A stretch of 64,000 nt of DNA from Calonectria ilicicola (Eukaryota > Ascomycota > Sordariomycetes > Hypocreales > Nectriaceae), in NCBI GenBank assembly GCA_020809705.1, contig CP085834.1, positions 2,666,001 through 2,730,000 on the forward strand, given 5' to 3'. This document shows positions 11,193 through 22,631 of the stretch, one piece after another. Position numbers and translations under genes: made by a program. The notes below the pieces were generated by a model. It made no database searches. It had not been told where the DNA came from and saw nothing but the letters and a program-made list of their open reading frames with translations. Position 1 is the stretch's first letter, and every line of letters starts with the position of its first letter.

Positions 11193-12784
11193 TTGAGTGT
11201 GTTTTACTTCATCAACATGACTTCGAATGCTTCAACATCTTCAAATCACTTAATTCAATTTCTTTTCATATTATGACGCGAAATTCAAGCAACATGTGAC
11301 CTGCTCTTGTACATCTTTATAGCCACTCAAGTTATGTACTGGCTCCGCCTTCCATCAGTTTGCATTAGCGTCTTAGCTGAGTGTTCCGCCTACCTCCTAT
11401 TTTTGGGGCCCTCAATCGAGCCTAATAACAATTCGCAAACACATCGGTCTATGGGATAAAAACATATATTATCATAATTATCATCAATCATTCTTACCGT
11501 AAGAGACATTTCTTCAGCTAGGTTTCATTAAATCTCTTGAGTTAACCTCGTGGGTGAGGGTTCTCTAACCAAGTTTTGTCGATTTCTTTGACATTTCTTA
11601 AGCCAGGCTTTGTCAATACTTGTGAGCAAATCTCGTCAGCAAAAGTTCCATAGCCAGTTTTCGTCAATCATTTTGCACCAGATTCAGAGCTGATGCTGTG
11701 TTGGCCTGATTCCTGACTGAGTTGCGACTGAATGCCTCAGCACTGCCTGAGCAGTTTCTGAGGATGGTTGGAGTACTCGGAAAATTCCGTAAAAATTTAC
11801 GTTTCACATGCCAACAAAGAATAATTGTATAAATAATATTTCTAGAGTTATGAGTTAAAAATATATATACAGTGTGATTGGATTGTGACAAGTTAATTTT
11901 GAAGCTGCAAGTCCTTTCCTTCAGTGAACAAGGCTTCAGAATGCAAACACGGCCATGAAAACAAGATCTTAGGTAATGATAGCCCCTAAATTTCTACTAT
12001 GTAGTTTATATTTAACGCTCTGCAGAGCCTCTAGCAAAACTAGCCTTGTTGAGAATGTGGTCAAAGATGCCTGATTTGTTTTTGTGGCTCCATATATTGT
12101 GGAGCATTCGAGATTCTGGAGGGCTAGTACCGCAAACTATTGACTGGACTAGCGATTTCTAAAAAGACACTATTGTAAATAGCGTTGTGTATTGAAACGG
12201 TCATGTCTAGGCCATTTTCTCTTGTTCATATTTTAAACGTGGTTCATGTGCATTTTTGCTTCGAAAAAGAAAGGAAATGAGCATACGTGTGGTGGCCGAC
12301 CGAAGCATTTTGTCTACTCTTGCTTGGTAATCGCGCCGACAATGGACGAACCTTGCCTGAGTAACGTCATGTTTTAGCCGAACCGAGTCAGTTGGGGGAA
12401 AATTGGGACGAGACAAATGCAGGTATGACGGAGCTAAGACGCCGCTTAATTGGCTTCGGCTATTTGTTTTGCACTGAGGCTAGATTCGCCCGTTAGTTAA
12501 TCCAGAATATGCGCCCGGGTGGTGCTGACCTACTCAACTACTCGTTCACGAGCAAATTCCGCCACTGTCAGGAGATTGTAACGGTTTAGTTTTTCTTTAG
12601 CGTGTTCCCTAATGTATCTTAGACTGGATGATTTTTTTCTGGAATGCGTAATCCGGACGACGAAGCCTTGGGACTTATCTTTTCACTCAAAAGCAGTATA
12701 AGTTTAGCCTTGGTCCTCAAAAAAGTTCAGGTAGTCTTGTTTGCATTGATCACAGGTGTTCATTCGTTTTTGTCTCTCGCTACC
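11193..12784. other. Long gene-free stretch
   Basis: 1.6 kb with no supported coding region. Only short frames without splice support occur, and composition is AT-rich in the first half. Confidence 0.4.
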
Positions 12785-13983
12785 ATGCTTCCAGGAATTG
12801 CTACGTTCTTTCTGCTTGCCTCGGGGGCCCTTGCTAGCCCGGCATCCTATTCAAACTGTAAACCCGGCAAATGCCTCAATTCGGTATGCCCACAGCAATC
12901 CTCTATCTGATGCATTTTTAGTACTAACATCTATGACGGATTAATTCTGGCGAAGGTCGCCGACAGTGCGCGGCCTTTTTGGCCAAAACAGTCACCCCTT
13001 GCCCGACAACTGCCTTCAAGACGAAAACTGTTACCGTTATCAAGCCCAAGACGACCACCATCTCCAAAACGGACGTGCTTGTTCCCACGAAGTCTGTCCT
13101 CACTACTGTAACATCCGTTACTACAATCGTCAATGTCGAGACTGTCCAAGTCCCTTCGGAGGTTCTCATCTCTGCCACAACCGTCGTTCCAGTGACAGTC
13201 ACCGCTGTCGTCCAGGAGATCAACAAACGCGCCAACACTTGTAAGCCCAAGACGGATTCGGCATCTGCTCTACCGGGCTGTGCCTCTGGTTGCTCGGGTA
13301 GCAAGGCGCAGTTTTCCTCAGCATGCTCCTGCCTTGGAGTGGTCCCCAAGACCGTCACAGCCAAACAGGCCACTTTAGTTTCCACCGTTACCAAGACTAT
13401 CACGCATGTCCCGACGGCCACCGTCACTAAGACCAAGACAATTACCTCTGTTTTTACCGATGTCAAAACAACATTGGTTCCCGAGACGGAGACAGAGATT
13501 GTCACCACGTCAGTGGCTTCTGAGTTTACCCAAACGACAATGGTTGTTATCAGTAGCACAACTACAGTCTCACCTCCGGCCTGTACTCTGTACCAGGTGG
13601 ATTCAGACTTCGGCTACTTCGGCGTGGTCTCTTCGCTTGCTCTAGAATTCGTCGATGAAGATGAGGCCTCGACATTCGAGTTTCAGGGGACCCAATTACA
13701 CCTTGCCGGCTCTCCGAACTATTTATTCTACAGTGAAACCCAAGGTCAGGTGGTACTTTCGACTGATAGCACTGCAAGCTCTTATACACCCATCAGCTGC
13801 TCGCTTGGGCAGGATGGAAGTTCGTTCACGTGTACCACGACCTCTGGAGGATCCATCTGGGAATCTTGTGGAAGTGGTGCAGTCAAACTGGCCACCAACA
13901 CGCAACCGGCCGCAGGGTGTGTGGTGGTTCCATATATAAACATTATTCCTGCCTGTGACTCCTCTGGCACACTTAGCCGATGA
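12785..13983 (+). CDS. Secreted Thr/Val-rich protein with Cys-rich modules
   Basis: Exons 12785-12883 and 12967-13983 join in phase 0 to 371 residues. The acceptor GACAG at 12962-12966 is chosen because it alone keeps the frame. A signal peptide (MLPGIATFFLLASGALA) is followed by a Cys cluster (CKPGKCLNSC), then repeats of TV/TK/TT (KTKTVTVIKPKTT). A basic KR site (VVQEINKRANT) looks like a Kex2 cleavage site. A second Cys module follows (ALPGCASGCSGSKAQF), then another TK/TV stretch and a globular C-terminal half with several Cys (CTLYQVD, CSLGQDG, FTCTTTS, ESCGSG). Proteins of this style are frequent in ascomycete secretomes. Wall or surface location is inferred, and the role is unknown. 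Confidence 0.75.
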
Positions 13984-14334
13984 ATAGGTTCGAAAGCTTG
14001 AAGAGGTTATCTAAGACGCTCGGTCGAAGCTTCGGGGATCTCAGCTTGAACTCAGCTGGGAGCGTAGGAGTTCAGCTCTGTATAGTGGCATTTTGACCAA
14101 TACTTGGGACCCAGGTCCTAGATTCTGTTTCAATAGTTTTTTTCCGTGGAATAATTTTCTTTCATTGATAGGACTCCGCCTATATGGTGGTATATCGACT
14201 TAATATTACAAGAAGCATGAAACTGAAAAAGGAAACTTTTTGGATGAAAAAAGAAATTAGTGGCAGATGTCACTGCCTAAAGACAGATTCATAAGTATGT
14301 GAAGAAAAAGCTACTGTGAAAACTTCATAATTGT

Positions 14335-15291
14335 TTAATTCTGTTTAAGTTCTGTCGTTGCCGTTGTTGTCTCAGACGGCCTGCGAGAGCTCTGCGAATA
14401 ATTGGACTCAGAATCTTCGGCTTGTTCGCTCTTAGAGGGATGGGACTTCTTCGTCTTCATCATCTTCTGGACGAGATCTAGCCCTGCAGCCTTGTTTACC
14501 ATATTGTCAAACATTCCGAGTGGCAGAACGGCAGACAGCCGATACAACCACGCCTCCCCTCCCCTCCACACCAGAGGGGGAGGGTTCTTCTTCAACAAGT
14601 CTTTGACCACCCCCTTGGCCCACTTGTCTGCGGTTGGGCCAGCGCCTTCAAATTTCTTGACACTTTGTTCAACGACCTCCTTTGCAGGCGCAAAAATGGA
14701 GTTTTCGGGTAATGATGGTGTGTGTCCGTCCAACTGGCTCTTGTAAATGTTTGTTTGTACGCATCCTGTCCTCAAGTCGACGACTTTAATACCGAAAGGT
14801 TTGAGCTCGAGTCGCAGAGTATCGGAGATCATAGCAAGGGCAGCCTTCGATGCACCGTAGATGGCTTCAAATGGAATGGCAGCGACTGCCTGAACGGATG
14901 TTTGGTTGACAATCATGCCTTTGGGCGACTGTAATAACAGTGGCAAAAATGCCTGGGTCACAGCAACATGCGCCCACACATTTATGTCGAATAATTTCTT
15001 GGCTTCGGAAATCTTGAGATCGGAAACAGGCATCGTGCTGAGGGCTCCGGCGTTGTTGACAAGGATGTCGAGGGAAGATAATTGACCCACGCAGGCGGCG
15101 ATGGATGATTCGGATTGGACGTCGAGAGGGATGGTCTGGATACCTAACGATGCAAGATGGCTCATCTTGCTCACATTTCTGGCAGTTGCATACACTTCCA
15201 GACCTGCGTTGTGGAAAGCGACCGCAAGGGCCGCTCCCAAGCCGCCATCCGAGCAGCCGGTGACAAGGACTTTTCGCTTCTGATCGGACAT
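14335..15291 (-). CDS. Short-chain dehydrogenase, AYR1-like (acyl-DHAP reductase type)
   Basis: The single exon encodes 318 residues. It has the classical SDR layout: nucleotide loop TGCSDGGLGAALA at residue 12, NNAG at about 89, catalytic Ser in NQTSVQA and YGASK (Tyr/Lys) at about 145-150. The sequence most resembles the NADPH-dependent 1-acyldihydroxyacetone-phosphate reductase group (yeast Ayr1), which acts in ether-lipid and glycerolipid synthesis on lipid droplets and ER. The tail (about 60 residues, Lys- and Ser-rich) follows a hydrophobic segment near residue 245 that could bind membrane. Exact substrate is uncertain, because many fungal relatives work in secondary metabolism. Confidence 0.85.
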   Translation of the reverse strand: MSDQKRKVLVTGCSDGGLGAALAVAFHNAGLEVYATARNVSKMSHLASLGIQTIPLDVQSESSIAACVGQLSSLDILVNNAGALSTMPVSDLKISEAKKLFDINVWAHVAVTQAFLPLLLQSPKGMIVNQTSVQAVAAIPFEAIYGASKAALAMISDTLRLELKPFGIKVVDLRTGCVQTNIYKSQLDGHTPSLPENSIFAPAKEVVEQSVKKFEGAGPTADKWAKGVVKDLLKKNPPPLVWRGGEAWLYRLSAVLPLGMFDNMVNKAAGLDLVQKMMKTKKSHPSKSEQAEDSESNYSQSSRRPSETTTATTELKQN

Positions 15292-17114
15292 GACTGTGTT
15301 GTAGATATTGGAGGTGACGACGATAGCAACGTGGAATACAAAAGAGAATATCTTTTAAGAGCAGTGTGGAAAAAAGATGGAGGAAAGGGCTTGCGGCGAT
15401 CGATGAAACTGGACGGCGCTGTCAGATGGTGACCTGTACTCAGAAACTTGCCAAAGGAGCTGACGTGTCTGTCTCAGTAGTTTATAATCGAAGAAAAGAA
15501 AAAGAAAGTCACCCAATACTAATGGAATATCCTAGATTACACAAACCCACGTGTTGATAAGCCGAGACACCAGGGCAAGGGTTGTCCGTAGGAGCTATCA
15601 CGGAGTCGTGGCCAACGAGCATTGGCACTCTCTCCCAAACATCGCATCATACTATTAACTGTTGCTTTAGCGCACCATGTCAATAGTTTTTCACTCATGA
15701 CGCGCCACAAGTCGAGGTATCCAGCATGGGTCAGCACATGGTGGCGTACTTAGCTCGGGAACCAGGGCCTCCGAGAGATTCGGTGAGACAATCATGCCCT
15801 ACCAGCGACAAACACTGCAGAATCCTCTGCCAATTCACAGAATTTTGTATCCCCAAAAAGATTTGGTTGGTCTTCATATTTTTCTTTTTATCAAGAAAAA
15901 CACGATAGAGCCCAGGTTGTGACCTTTGCTGGTACAGCCTGCTGTGTACGAAGTCATCACAAATGTGTATCAATTTGACCCGCCTGCAGGGGTCTTGAGA
16001 GCTAGCCCAGGCCTTTCTGGGGCCGTTATCGAATCCAGCTGGAAACTGTGGATCAATGCGGAGTAGCTGATACAGATTATTGATTGCCACTCAGAACTAT
16101 TTGAAGCCACAGCAGCTGAGTAAGTGGGTGGCGTGGCTGACGATGGTCGACTCGTCTTCCATCAGGATTAGTTACAAGCAATGCATCAATAGAGCATCAC
16201 GGCAGCTCCCACACACTCCATATCTTTTTCTTTGCTTGTTTTCACCCGGACTCTACAAGTTGAGACACATTTCGCCTCTTCTATTCGTGTCTCATGAGTG
16301 ACATCTTGCGACATTCCATTCACATCATCAATTATTAGTGCACCACAGGGTCACATGCGTCGTAGCATATGTGCCAACAACAAGGATAGCCCACAATTTA
16401 ACGCGCTTAGCGTCGTCATGAATGTGTTGGTTGCAGGCCTGACCAGCCATGGCTCGTTTTGTTGGTGCAGCGGTCCAGACCTCCCATTAAATAAGTGAAT
16501 GAAGTATGACGCCCAGTTCCCAAGCGCCACACTAGCTGAGCTTGGTACGAATGAGTGAGGAGCTTGGCAAGACATCCCTGACAGTGGGCCGTTCCAGGCT
16601 GTTGCCTCCTGATAAAAGAGTCCAGACTGAGCGTCTGGGCAATTCAGCATTACTCGCGATTTTTTCCTCAATGGACGCATGATGGGAGCTCGCAATGTCA
16701 TCCCTCACAGTAGCCAGAAAGGAAAAAATACCAACTCAATAGGTCCGGTCACGCACTCTGCAATTTAATTTTCAAACGCATATACCATTCCACTTTTATA
16801 TCACTGTTTATGGAAATTGTGACTAAAAACATAAAAGTGCGGCCCGGTCCGTAGCTGGCTATTTTTGCCTTGTCCCATGTCACACAACTCCTAGATGAAT
16901 TCTGCATACACCACGACAGACCCCCGTTCTGTCGATTCAACTACTTTGAAGCGCCCGATCCACGCCAAAGGCAATTTCCCTGTCGATAATTTTATATTTT
17001 ACCCTATTCTTATCAATTTTTGATCCAACGTCTCGTAGTGCAAATGTCCCGAGCGTACCGCGCATCACACCCTCAGCCCCTTTTCTTTTCCCCACCCACC
17101 CACTTTTGCATACC
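15292..17114. other. Gene-free stretch of 1.8 kb
   Basis: No frame with start, splice signals and plausible composition was found on either strand. Confidence 0.4.
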
Positions 17115-18762
17115 CTATACACTAGCCACCAAATTCAAGTCTTGTTTCGCGACATACTCCTTCCAAACCTTGGCAATATCATTCTTATAAATAAAATCTT
17201 TGTCGCCATATAGAAAACTGTCAATTTTAGCTTTCAGGAAATCGTCAAAATCTTGCGACTGCTCTTTGATATTTTTGATTCTTTCACCTGCTTGGTCCAA
17301 GTGCTCGTACCTAGTGTTGAATTATGGTCAGGATCAATGACGAGATAACCATGAGGTGTATGGGCATTTAAAACTTACATTCTTGCATAATAAGGCGACC
17401 TAATTTGATCAAAAATCTCCAGCGAATCATGAATAGAGTCGGATGAAAGGCGAGTGTGTTCCAGTGCTCGGGCGAGTATCCATCCATCTTCCATAGCAAA
17501 TGTCGCTCCAGAGCCGAAAGCGCCTGTGGAGTCTTAGCAGCGAAACCATATAAAATTCAACTTTGATTAACCAAAACTTACCAGAAAGAGGGTGGCTGGC
17601 ATCCCCGATGAGGACAACCTTATCCCAGCCCGTAATCTTCTCCAGGCGCGGGCCAGCGTAGCCGGCAAATTCTCTCCATTGTCCCTCAGGCACAGCGTCA
17701 ACGGCGTCTCGCACTCGTTGATCAAAGTCCTATCAAAGATTTAGCAAATTATGGCCTCATGTATATTAGTTTCATTGTTTCGTCTTACAGCAACACGAGA
17801 TGACACTTTCTCATTGGTGGCAGGAATGCCCCATATTACTGTTTTCCCTGGTATCTCGGGCTCGTGATAAGACCGCACAGTGATTTCGAATAGCCCATCC
17901 GGGCCTTCGCTTTCGTCATCGACATCGGAGAAGTAGACGTGGCCAGTTTTGCCCCACCACCAGGTTGTTGCATGAGTAATCTCGGGGAGGTGAGTCAATG
18001 ATGATCTCGGAATGAGGACACGAAATGCCGTATTGCCTATTATTGAGATTGCTTGTCAGTCTTTTTCGTCTATTGTTTCTTAATACGTTATACCCGCCTG
18101 TAAAATGTAATTGATGATTTGGAAATAGGATTCGTCGGACAATCTAGCACGAAATCTGTTGGTCATTATTTACACAACGAAGCATCAGTGCTAGACTCAC
18201 AGATCGTATACCATCAGCACCGACAACCAAGTCTGCAGTGGCTTCGGTCCCATCTTTAAAGCGTAGTAACACACCGCCCTCTGAAATATTTTCAAGGGAG
18301 GTTAGCTTTTTGCTGTATTGAATAACCCCGTCTGGCACCTGGGCAAGGAGGGCCGCCTGCAGCCGAGTCCTGCGTGCCCTAATCGCCCCGCGAGAGTCCG
18401 CTGCGGAATTTTCGGGTTGCTTAGTAACGCTAATGATTTTACCAGTAAATGCGTTCCTGGAATTTCCCATAATTAAGCCTTGAATCTCGTTTGGTGCTTC
18501 TTAATTTTGATGGCGGCAAAACTAACCTTTGGTGAGTATTTGACTTGGATCCACCTTTGACATCGTTGCTTGCTCCGAGTAGATCAAGAATCTTCCAAGC
18601 GTTTGCGCTTAGACTGATACCAGCACCGGCTTCTCTGGGCTCTGGATTTTGTTCATACAGTGTCACGTGGAGAAATGGGAGCTCCGATAAGGCGATGGCA
18701 GTTCCAAGGCCTCCGGGGCCGCCGCCAATGATGGCGACTGTCGTGAGCGACTTTCCAATCAT
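17115..18762 (-). CDS. FAD-dependent monooxygenase, salicylate-hydroxylase-like
   Basis: Seven exons, in order of transcription: 18762-18527, 18456-18201, 18143-18098, 18036-17789, 17729-17582, 17523-17379 and 17310-17115, giving 424 residues. The dinucleotide motif AIIGGGPGGLGTAIAL starts near residue 10, DLVVGADGIRS (the DG motif) near 155, and VLIGDASHP (the GD motif that binds FAD ribityl) near 310. This order defines the aromatic-ring hydroxylase flavoprotein family. Relatives hydroxylate salicylate or decorate polyketides using NAD(P)H and O2 in the cytosol. The third intron (18097-18037) fits only with a GC donor (ACAG|GCGGGT); a GT donor two bases on breaks the frame. All other introns are GT-AG. 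No pathway neighbour identifies the substrate. Confidence 0.85.
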
Positions 18763-19129
18763 TTTTTAATCAGAGCTTGAAAGTACGAAAATCTAATAGT
18801 TTTTGACAACACTTCTAAACCGGGTTGACATATGGCACATTATTTATTGATTGAGAACTTGTACGGTTACGAGGGCCCGTGGCACGTGGAACGATTTCGA
18901 AGACGCCATGGCAGGGTTCGGATTTGTGATATCCCACTTTTTCATGCCGGAGATATGGATCGATCAATTCCGGGTTATTGGCCAGATATGGGACCTATCG
19001 GCAAGAGAACTGTGGAACAGATGCGCACGTCATTTGGCACCAGCATACCAAAATGAGCTAGGACAAATCCAGTGGGGAACTCAACCTTATCAATCCGGGG
19101 ATTACGACTGATCTCTGATAACCGAATGC

Positions 19130-20490
19130 CAAGCTATTGGGATATTTGTGATCGATCTAGAATGAAGATTGTCTGTGTGGAATCGAAGAAAAAGAACTCT
19201 ACCTGTTGGATACACGGAAATTTACTTTCGAGATTGAGATGCATTCGGAGATGAGGTTTAGAGTGGGAAGTAAGGTGACGAGCTTGAGCTTTTCTTCTGA
19301 TAGCCAGCTGCTCGTAGCAAGCTGTGCTGACACCACAATGTGGACTTTGGATCTTTCAGACGCCAAATCATATTAAGTACAAGATATGTAAAAGGCTAGG
19401 GAAATTATCAACTTGTTCAATGCTGGGAGCCGTTTGGTTTGTATCTCTAAATGTTCCCAAGTGCGATTAAAAGCACGGAATGCAGGACATACAGTGAAAC
19501 AGCGGCCATCCAAATACGAGATTGACTCAAAGCCTCAGAACAACCTTGGCCTATCAGGTCGTGGCCAATGTCTTGCAGCATTCACTCAATGCTTTTGATA
19601 GTTTATTGTTTCGGGACTTGCGCTGGAAGGCTAAATCGCGTGTTTCGCCATTTTAGTGTCAAGAAAAATTACTTTGGACTCCCGGGTTCTATTATTCTTG
19701 GTATGGACTGGCGCTGCGAATACTGGAGGATATATGACGATATAAGGCAACCCCATCTCTACAAAGATTGGTTAGGATGTGTAGCTCTCTAAATAGCTAG
19801 CTGTTGGTGGTACAGTCTTACCACGACTACTTTTATATTTCGGATCTCAATTTAAACAAAATATTCAGGCAGATAAGTGACTCGGTCCCTAGTTCGAAGC
19901 TTAGAGCCGCAAATGCGGTATTCTAGCCTAATAATTGGTACATTGTTATGGCAATTCAACCTGGTGACAGGTTGGTTTGGAATGTGGCAAAATGGCGAAG
20001 ATCAACAGGTGAAGATAAAACCTCACAACAGAAAGCTAAGAGTCGAATCCATGGCTTTTTCCCTAAACAATAGACTGGTGGCCTTGAGTTGCTTCAAAGA
20101 ACTCATGCTGATTGACCCAACAAATGGCGAGTTACGGCAAACGTTTAACATGTCTGTGGGTAAAATGCGATTCGAAGATGACTCTAAGATACTGACTAAC
20201 CGAGGCACTCTCCACCTCGCAAATGATGCCCATTCCGATGGAATGGGTGTTACTTTCAATTCATCAACTGACGAAGCCTAAAAACTTTTGGTTGCGGCCT
20301 GACTAAATACCAAACTTGGGTCCCATAGAATGGTCAAACAATCTTAAAGTTACCAACTAGGTATCGTTCTGGTCTTAGAACGTTGGATCTTGAAAAAAGC
20401 ATGGTTGCCTATGTCAACGAATCAATGGGGGATGTGTCAATAATTGGGTTTGCAGCGAAGAAAGCTGCAGTCTTGTTTAGGGCTCTGTTC
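19130..20490 (+). pseudogene. Decayed WD40 part of a NACHT-WD40-type gene
   Basis: Broken reading frames keep recognisable WD40 pieces. Around 19186-19375 one frame reads ELYLLDTRKF ... VTSLSFSSDSQLLVASC and then stops. Around 20020-20210 another reads VESMAFSLNNRLVALSCF ... GKMRFEDDSKILTNRGTL. Around 20340-20460 a third reads LPTRYRSG ... SMVAYVNES. These match, in the same order, the last WD blades of the intact gene at 30995-35058 (SSMAIFPNEKWVALASY, AGRIRFKDNSTLFTSRG, IPNEYRAGDNT). Stops and frame changes lie between the pieces, and no NACHT part is seen. It is a dead or fragmentary paralogue. Confidence 0.7.
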
Positions 20491-20644
20491 TAGCCTGCTT
20501 TAGTATCGCTGTGACTTTGAGAAATCATTTTTTAGTATTGAATGTTACTATTAGTATACAAAAAGAAGTTTCAATCAGCAAACACAAATGTCTAACATGC
20601 ATTCAAGCTTGCCACTATGTAGTTTGCCCATATCCTATAATGCC

Positions 20645-21655
20645 TTACTGTCGGAAAGCACCGGGGATGCCTGGGATATGAGGATGTCCTGCAGTCAATC
20701 CTCCACAAACAGCCCAAGCTTGCCCATTAACATAACTAGACTCATCGCTCCCAAGGAAGACACAGACTCTTGCAACTTCGTCTGGATGAGCTGCTCTATT
20801 GGTAGGATTGAGCTGTTGCATTGCATCTGCTGTTCCATTAGAACGTCCAGCTTGCATTATTTCCGTTGTCATGCCAGTTTCAATAAGACCCGGGCAGATC
20901 GCATTGATTCGAACACCGGTGCCTACAAGTTGGAACGCGATGCTCTGCACCATTGAGACAACTGCAGCTTTAGATGCCGAGTAATGAGTTGGTCCGGCAT
21001 TCGCACGAATGCCAGCGACAGACGCTGTTGCGATAAAACTACCGCCCGGGGTTGGCTTCTCGGAGGAGGTTTTCTGCATGGCAGCGCTAGCATACTTTGC
21101 AGCTAGAAAAACACTGAAGGTCTTGTTAGAATTTGAATGAAGGTACATCGGAATCGACTTACCTAAGGGCGTTGACCGTCATCATCGTCATAAAGTCATC
21201 CTTAGACAAGGCGTCGAACCAGGCAACCTTGCCAGAGATTCCAGCATTGGCAAAGAAGACATCGAGACGGCCATAGCGAGTAATGGCATCATCGATAACC
21301 TCTTTCAAGGCATCCTCATCCGCACAATCAAAGGTGCGAGTGTGAACTTCAAGCTTAGGAAACTCGGCAATGAGTTCATTCTTTTGAGCCGAGAGGTATC
21401 GCCCGTCCAGATCTGTGATATAGAGAGCTCGCGCACCTCCCAGAGCAAAATGATATGCGGAAGCTCGGCCAATTCCAATGGGAGAGTTGGCGCCTATGAC
21501 GTGTTGTTAATACTGGGTTTTCTGAGAAGAGAATTAGGAGGCTAACCTGTAACAATGACGACTTTGCCCTCAACTCGAGGGCTTGCAAACGCTGGAGAAA
21601 GTCTCTTGATAGGAGGGAGCTGCTGCTCTTCAACGGAACCGGAAGGCTGAGCCAT
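20645..21655 (-). CDS. Short-chain dehydrogenase/reductase (SDR)
   Basis: Exons 21655-21547, 21493-21163 and 21113-20645 give 302 residues. The first intron interrupts the nucleotide-binding loop (VIVTG|ANSPIGIGRA), which is intact after splicing. FFANAG (NNAG-equivalent) follows near residue 120, then catalytic Ser in TASVAG and YSASK near residue 215, and the CPGLIETGM segment typical of classical SDRs. It is a soluble NAD(P)-dependent alcohol or ketone oxidoreductase, with substrate unknown. The N-terminal 30 residues before the Rossmann fold are Pro/Gln-rich. It lies 1 kb from the TauD-like gene on the same strand, so a role beside it is possible but unproven. Confidence 0.87.
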
Positions 21656-21771
21656 TTTGATGAAGATTGAAGAATGTGTTTGTTAAATGTAACAAGATGC
21701 GGAAAGAAAAGAGTTGCGTGAGTAGATGATGTAGAGTTGCATTTCTGGAATCTCGTTGGGGTTTCTTACGG

Positions 21772-21778
21772 TTATATA
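21772..21778 (-). promoter_or_regulatory. TATA box (TATATAA) of the SDR gene
   Basis: TATATAA on the minus strand lies 117 bases upstream of the ATG at 21655, within the usual range for a fungal core promoter. Confidence 0.4.
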
Positions 21779-21799
21779 CTTGTAAATATCCAGCTTGAA

Positions 21800-22631
21800 T
21801 CACATGAATTGCTAGTTGTCTCACAAGTGCATGAGTCCCATGACGTCCTCATACGGGAGCTGGTAGACAGACCGCTTTGATGGCACGCGGACCACCCATT
21901 AACCCTGGCTGGGGTTTACGTATAGCTGGGCGTTATGGCCCCACTAAACTCTCAGAGCCCATGGTATTGGCCCTATGCTAAAAATATTCCTTGAAAAGCT
22001 AGTTAATTTTCATGTCTGTCTAGAGTGACTGAATGCATATATCCACAAATTTAAATTGTTCAACCAAGTTCTGTTGAGCCTTATGGCTTGCAGATTTACT
22101 TACCGGTTTTTAGGCAAAAAAAAAGAGAAACTCCAAGCAATCAATTAAGAGGCATTAAATTCTCGGCATTCTTGTTTAAAAACGCCTCCCGTCGATTTTA
22201 GGCGCTCTCAGTGACAAATTACCACATGCGGCAAGATCGCGGGTGGTACGACCGCTCCGAGCTTGGCAGCATGGAGACTTATTTCCGTATTGGGTAAAAA
22301 GTCTCAGGAAAATCGGGAGAATGGGGAATGCCGAAACTCAATCTAGATGATCTACTCAGGACGCTTGGACGTTTACGCACTCGAAATACTGACTAGATGC
22401 TACGGAATAATTCCTTTAAGCGCCGATGTAGTAGACGATGTGAAGTATATAATAGTGTCTGGAGCGAAATCTTTTTTTTTCGTTTCTATTCCTGGTTACT
22501 GGAGCCAGTCAAGAAAAAAACAGTTAAAAGAGGTCAAAAGATTGCCTTCATTTTTTCTCTTGTTTGGAAAACAGTAAAGTATTATTTAGCTACCAAATTT
22601 AGGTCTCTTTTCTCTTGTAATTCTCGCGCTA
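21800..22631. other. Intergenic, nothing recognised
   Basis: Spacer between the SDR promoter and the 3' end of the dioxygenase gene; only short unsupported frames. Confidence 0.4.

Noticed and set aside
12924..13559. 211-codon minus-strand frame, Val- and Thr-rich
   Set aside because: Antisense shadow of the repetitive Thr/Val/Lys codons of the gene at 12785-13983; no start context or family.
18479..18554. Alternative first intron of the FAD monooxygenase (donor GTGGATCC)
   Set aside because: It keeps the frame but loses conserved residues. The GTTAGT donor at 18526 with acceptor at 18457 gives a better family match (NTHQRNAFTGKI).
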